Shown here: piece after piece, positions 13,460 to 15,371 of the stretch
How positions within the stretch are numbered: the stretch's first letter is position 1
Layout: each line of letters begins with the position of its first letter
Source of the DNA: Planctomycetaceae bacterium
GTDB taxonomy: Bacteria; Planctomycetota; Phycisphaerae; SM23-33
Reading direction: 5' to 3'
Assembly: GCA_021371965.1 (NCBI GenBank)
Contig: JAJFVE010000031.1
Location: forward strand, 1 to 15,371
Length of the DNA stretch: 15,371 nucleotides
Translations under genes and position numbers: made by a program
The notes under the pieces: generated by a model
What the model was told of the DNA's origin: nothing
The model's database searches: none
What the model saw: the letters and a program-made list of their open reading frames with translations, nothing else

Positions 13460-15371
13460 TTACAGCACCTTGAGCTTCACCACGCGCAGGACGATGGTTT
13501 TGCGGCCGAAGGTCTGGAAGTCGATGACGGCGCGGGTTTCGGGCCAGGGTTGGCGGACCTGCACGACTCGCCCGCGGCCGAACTTGGGGTGCTCGATCAT
13601 GCTGCCGCCTTGCAGGAACTCGTACTCGGGGGGGAAGCCTTCGCCGTGGCCCAGGTCGTCAGCCTCGTCTTCGTAATGGGGGTTGTCGTCGCTGTCGGCC
13701 TCGATTCGGCGGCGGTTTTCGACATCGTCGTAAAACCCGCCTCGCGAGGGGCGGCGCGGCTGCAGGTCCGGCGGGGTGGTGAGGTCCTCGTGCGTGACAT
13801 TGGGGCCGGATATCTCGACCAGAAACGGCGAGGGCACCTGGCGGTCGGTCATCCCCCGCACCATGCGCTGGGTCGCGTGGCTGAGGATCAATTCCTCTTT
13901 GGCCCGCGTCATGCCCACAAACGCCAGCCGCCGCTCCTCCTCCAGGTCCACCACATTGACGGCCGACTCGAACGAGCCCGGCGATTTCTCCATCCGCTGG
14001 AAGGGCAGCAGGCCCTCCTCGCAGCCGGCGATGAACACGACGGGAAACTCCAGCCCCTTGGCCGCGTGCAGCGTCATCAGCGTGACGGCCCCGCCGGATT
14101 CGTCCAGACGGTCCACGTCGCTGACGAGGGCGACCTGGTGGAGGTAGTCGGCCACGCTGCCGCCTTCGCTGGCCGAGTCGAACTCGGCCGCGGCGCTGAT
14201 CAGTTCGCCGACGTTGGATCGCGCCTGGGCGGTTTCTTCCTGCCCTTCCTGCAGCATGGCATCGAGGCCGCTGCGGGTGATGACATCGCCCACCACGTCG
14301 GCCACGGGGCGGTCGAGCTCGGCGGCGAGTTCGTCGATCAGCGCCGCGAAGGCCCGCACGCGAGCGGCCGTAGCCTGCTGCAAGCCGGCCTGGTCGGCCA
14401 GGCGGCAGGCGTCGATCAACGAGAGGTTTTTGTCGGCGGCCATCTCGGCCAAGCGGTCGATGGTGGCCGTGCCGATGCGGCGGGCGGGAGTATTGATGAT
14501 GCGCAGGCACGAGAGGTCGTCGGCCGGGTTGACCAGCAGGCGCAGGTACGCCAGCACGTCCTTGATTTCCTTGCGGTTGTAAAACTCCACGCCGCGGGCG
14601 ACGCGGTAGGGGACGGCCGCTTTCATCAGCGCCGCTTCGAGCAGTCGCGAGAGGCTGTTGACGCGGTAGAAGATGGCGATGTCGCCGCCGCTGCGTCCCT
14701 CGCTGATGGCGCGGCGGACCCGCGTGACGATCTCGTCTGCCTCGGCGTGCTCGTTGTCGGTCGAGAGGATGTGCACGTCGGCCCCGCCGCTGCGGCGGGT
14801 GAAGAGCTCTTTCTTTTTGCGCTGGTGGTTGTGGGCGATCAGCCGCGAGGCGGCCGCCAGGATCGGGGCCGTCGAGCGGTAGTTTTCTTCCAGCCGCACG
14901 ACCAGGGCCTGAGGATAGTCGCGTTCGAACTCGAGGATGTTGTTGATGTCGGCCCCGCGCCAGGCGTAGATGCTCTGGTCGGGGTCGCCGGTGACGCAGA
15001 TGTTGCCGTGGGGCTTGGCGATGGCGTCGGCCAGCAGGTACTGGGCGTGGTTGGTGTCCTGGTACTCGTCGATGAGCACGTAGCGGTAGCGGTCCGAGAG
15101 GGTCTGGCGCACCTGGGGGTTGTCGCGCAGGACGAAGGCCATCCGCATCAGCAGGTCGTCGAAGTCCAGGGCGTTGTTCTCGCTCAGCAGCAGCTCGTAT
15201 TGGGCGTATACGTCGGCCGCGGCCTTTCGAAAGCGGTTGGCTCCGGCCTCCGCCGCGACGACCGACGGGGCCTGCAGGGCGTTCTTGGCGTTGGAGATGA
15301 CGGAGTGGATGGCGCCCGGCGTATAGCGTTCGACGTCGCAGGAGGCCTTTTCCATCGCCTGCTTGACGATG
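13460..15371 (-). CDS. pcrA: UvrD/PcrA-type superfamily 1 DNA helicase, 5' end outside window
   Basis: About 637 C-terminal residues of an SF1A 3'-5' DNA helicase are visible. The frame is open through the right edge, so the Met at 15355 is internal; the first third, with the Walker A motif, lies beyond. Numbered from that Met, motifs are: DEYQDT (96-101, Walker B), TGDPDQSIYAWRGAD (122-136, motif III), LEENYRS (motif IV), LMTLHAAKGLEFPVVF (motif V) and RRLAFVGMTRAKEELIL (motif VI). The C-terminus (IEHPKFGRGRVVQV, then VVKLKVL) matches the Tudor-like tail of PcrA/UvrD, which contacts RNA polymerase in known members. Roles expected are nucleotide excision and mismatch repair and removal of blocked complexes. 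An acidic linker, rich in Asp and Glu, precedes the tail. The gene ends at TAA (13460-13462), followed by hairpin copy E. PcrA and UvrD names are interchangeable here. Confidence 0.92.
   Translation of the reverse strand, partial: IVKQAMEKASCDVERYTPGAIHSVISNAKNALQAPSVVAAEAGANRFRKAAADVYAQYELLLSENNALDFDDLLMRMAFVLRDNPQVRQTLSDRYRYVLIDEYQDTNHAQYLLADAIAKPHGNICVTGDPDQSIYAWRGADINNILEFERDYPQALVVRLEENYRSTAPILAAASRLIAHNHQRKKKELFTRRSGGADVHILSTDNEHAEADEIVTRVRRAISEGRSGGDIAIFYRVNSLSRLLEAALMKAAVPYRVARGVEFYNRKEIKDVLAYLRLLVNPADDLSCLRIINTPARRIGTATIDRLAEMAADKNLSLIDACRLADQAGLQQATAARVRAFAALIDELAAELDRPVADVVGDVITRSGLDAMLQEGQEETAQARSNVGELISAAAEFDSASEGGSVADYLHQVALVSDVDRLDESGGAVTLMTLHAAKGLEFPVVFIAGCEEGLLPFQRMEKSPGSFESAVNVVDLEEERRLAFVGMTRAKEELILSHATQRMVRGMTDRQVPSPFLVEISGPNVTHEDLTTPPDLQPRRPSRGGFYDDVENRRRIEADSDDNPHYEDEADDLGHGEGFPPEYEFLQGGSMIEHPKFGRGRVVQVRQPWPETRAVIDFQTFGRKTIVLRVVKLKVL

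Overview
The window is GC-rich bacterial DNA. Its content suggests a free-living planctomycete, probably of the Phycisphaerae type. The evidence is a secreted PPP-type phosphatase pair, a secreted type I phosphodiesterase, a GH29 fucosidase, a Gfo/Idh/MocA oxidoreductase, an uncharacterised glycyl radical enzyme, and long intergenic stretches full of GC hairpins and dispersed repeats. This assignment is an inference from gene families and style; no rRNA or other taxonomic marker lies in the window.

Layout. Positions 1-1488 (minus) hold two tandem paralogous metallophosphoesterases, the first cut by the window edge. A divergent spacer leads to a soluble PAS-PAS histidine kinase (1592-3169, plus). 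It converges on a small lipoprotein (3178-3522, minus), which is followed upstream by a secreted alkaline-phosphatase-superfamily phosphodiesterase (3626-4564, minus) that ends in an 18-bp hairpin. A cytosolic GH29 alpha-L-fucosidase (4716-6446, plus) is divergent from it. Positions 6447-7164 carry no credible gene and hold stacked repeats. A 716-residue glycyl radical enzyme (7165-9315, plus) follows, then a second repeat field (9316-9847), then a convergent Gfo/Idh/MocA-like oxidoreductase (9848-11008, minus). Next are a 616-residue unrecognised membrane protein of visibly lower GC (11304-13154, minus) and the C-terminal two thirds of a UvrD/PcrA-type helicase (13460 to beyond 15371, minus).

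The genes do not form one operon. Most are single transcription units, and the shared theme is peripheral carbohydrate and phosphate metabolism plus one housekeeping helicase. The glycyl radical enzyme has no activating enzyme beside it.

The most distinctive signal is non-coding. A short hairpin family (about GTGCCGTAGCAYGGGCG, a 3-5 nt loop, then CGCCCRTGC) sits just after the stop codon of four different genes, always in the same orientation relative to the gene. Two long copies and one inverted, diverged copy of a roughly 115-bp composite repeat, a 40-bp hairpin repeated directly 170 bp apart, and several other palindromic elements fill the two large gaps around the glycyl radical enzyme. 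I saw no complete new multi-gene system. The best leads are the hairpin family, the orphan glycyl radical enzyme, the oxidoreductase that lacks the usual EKP motif, and the unknown membrane protein.
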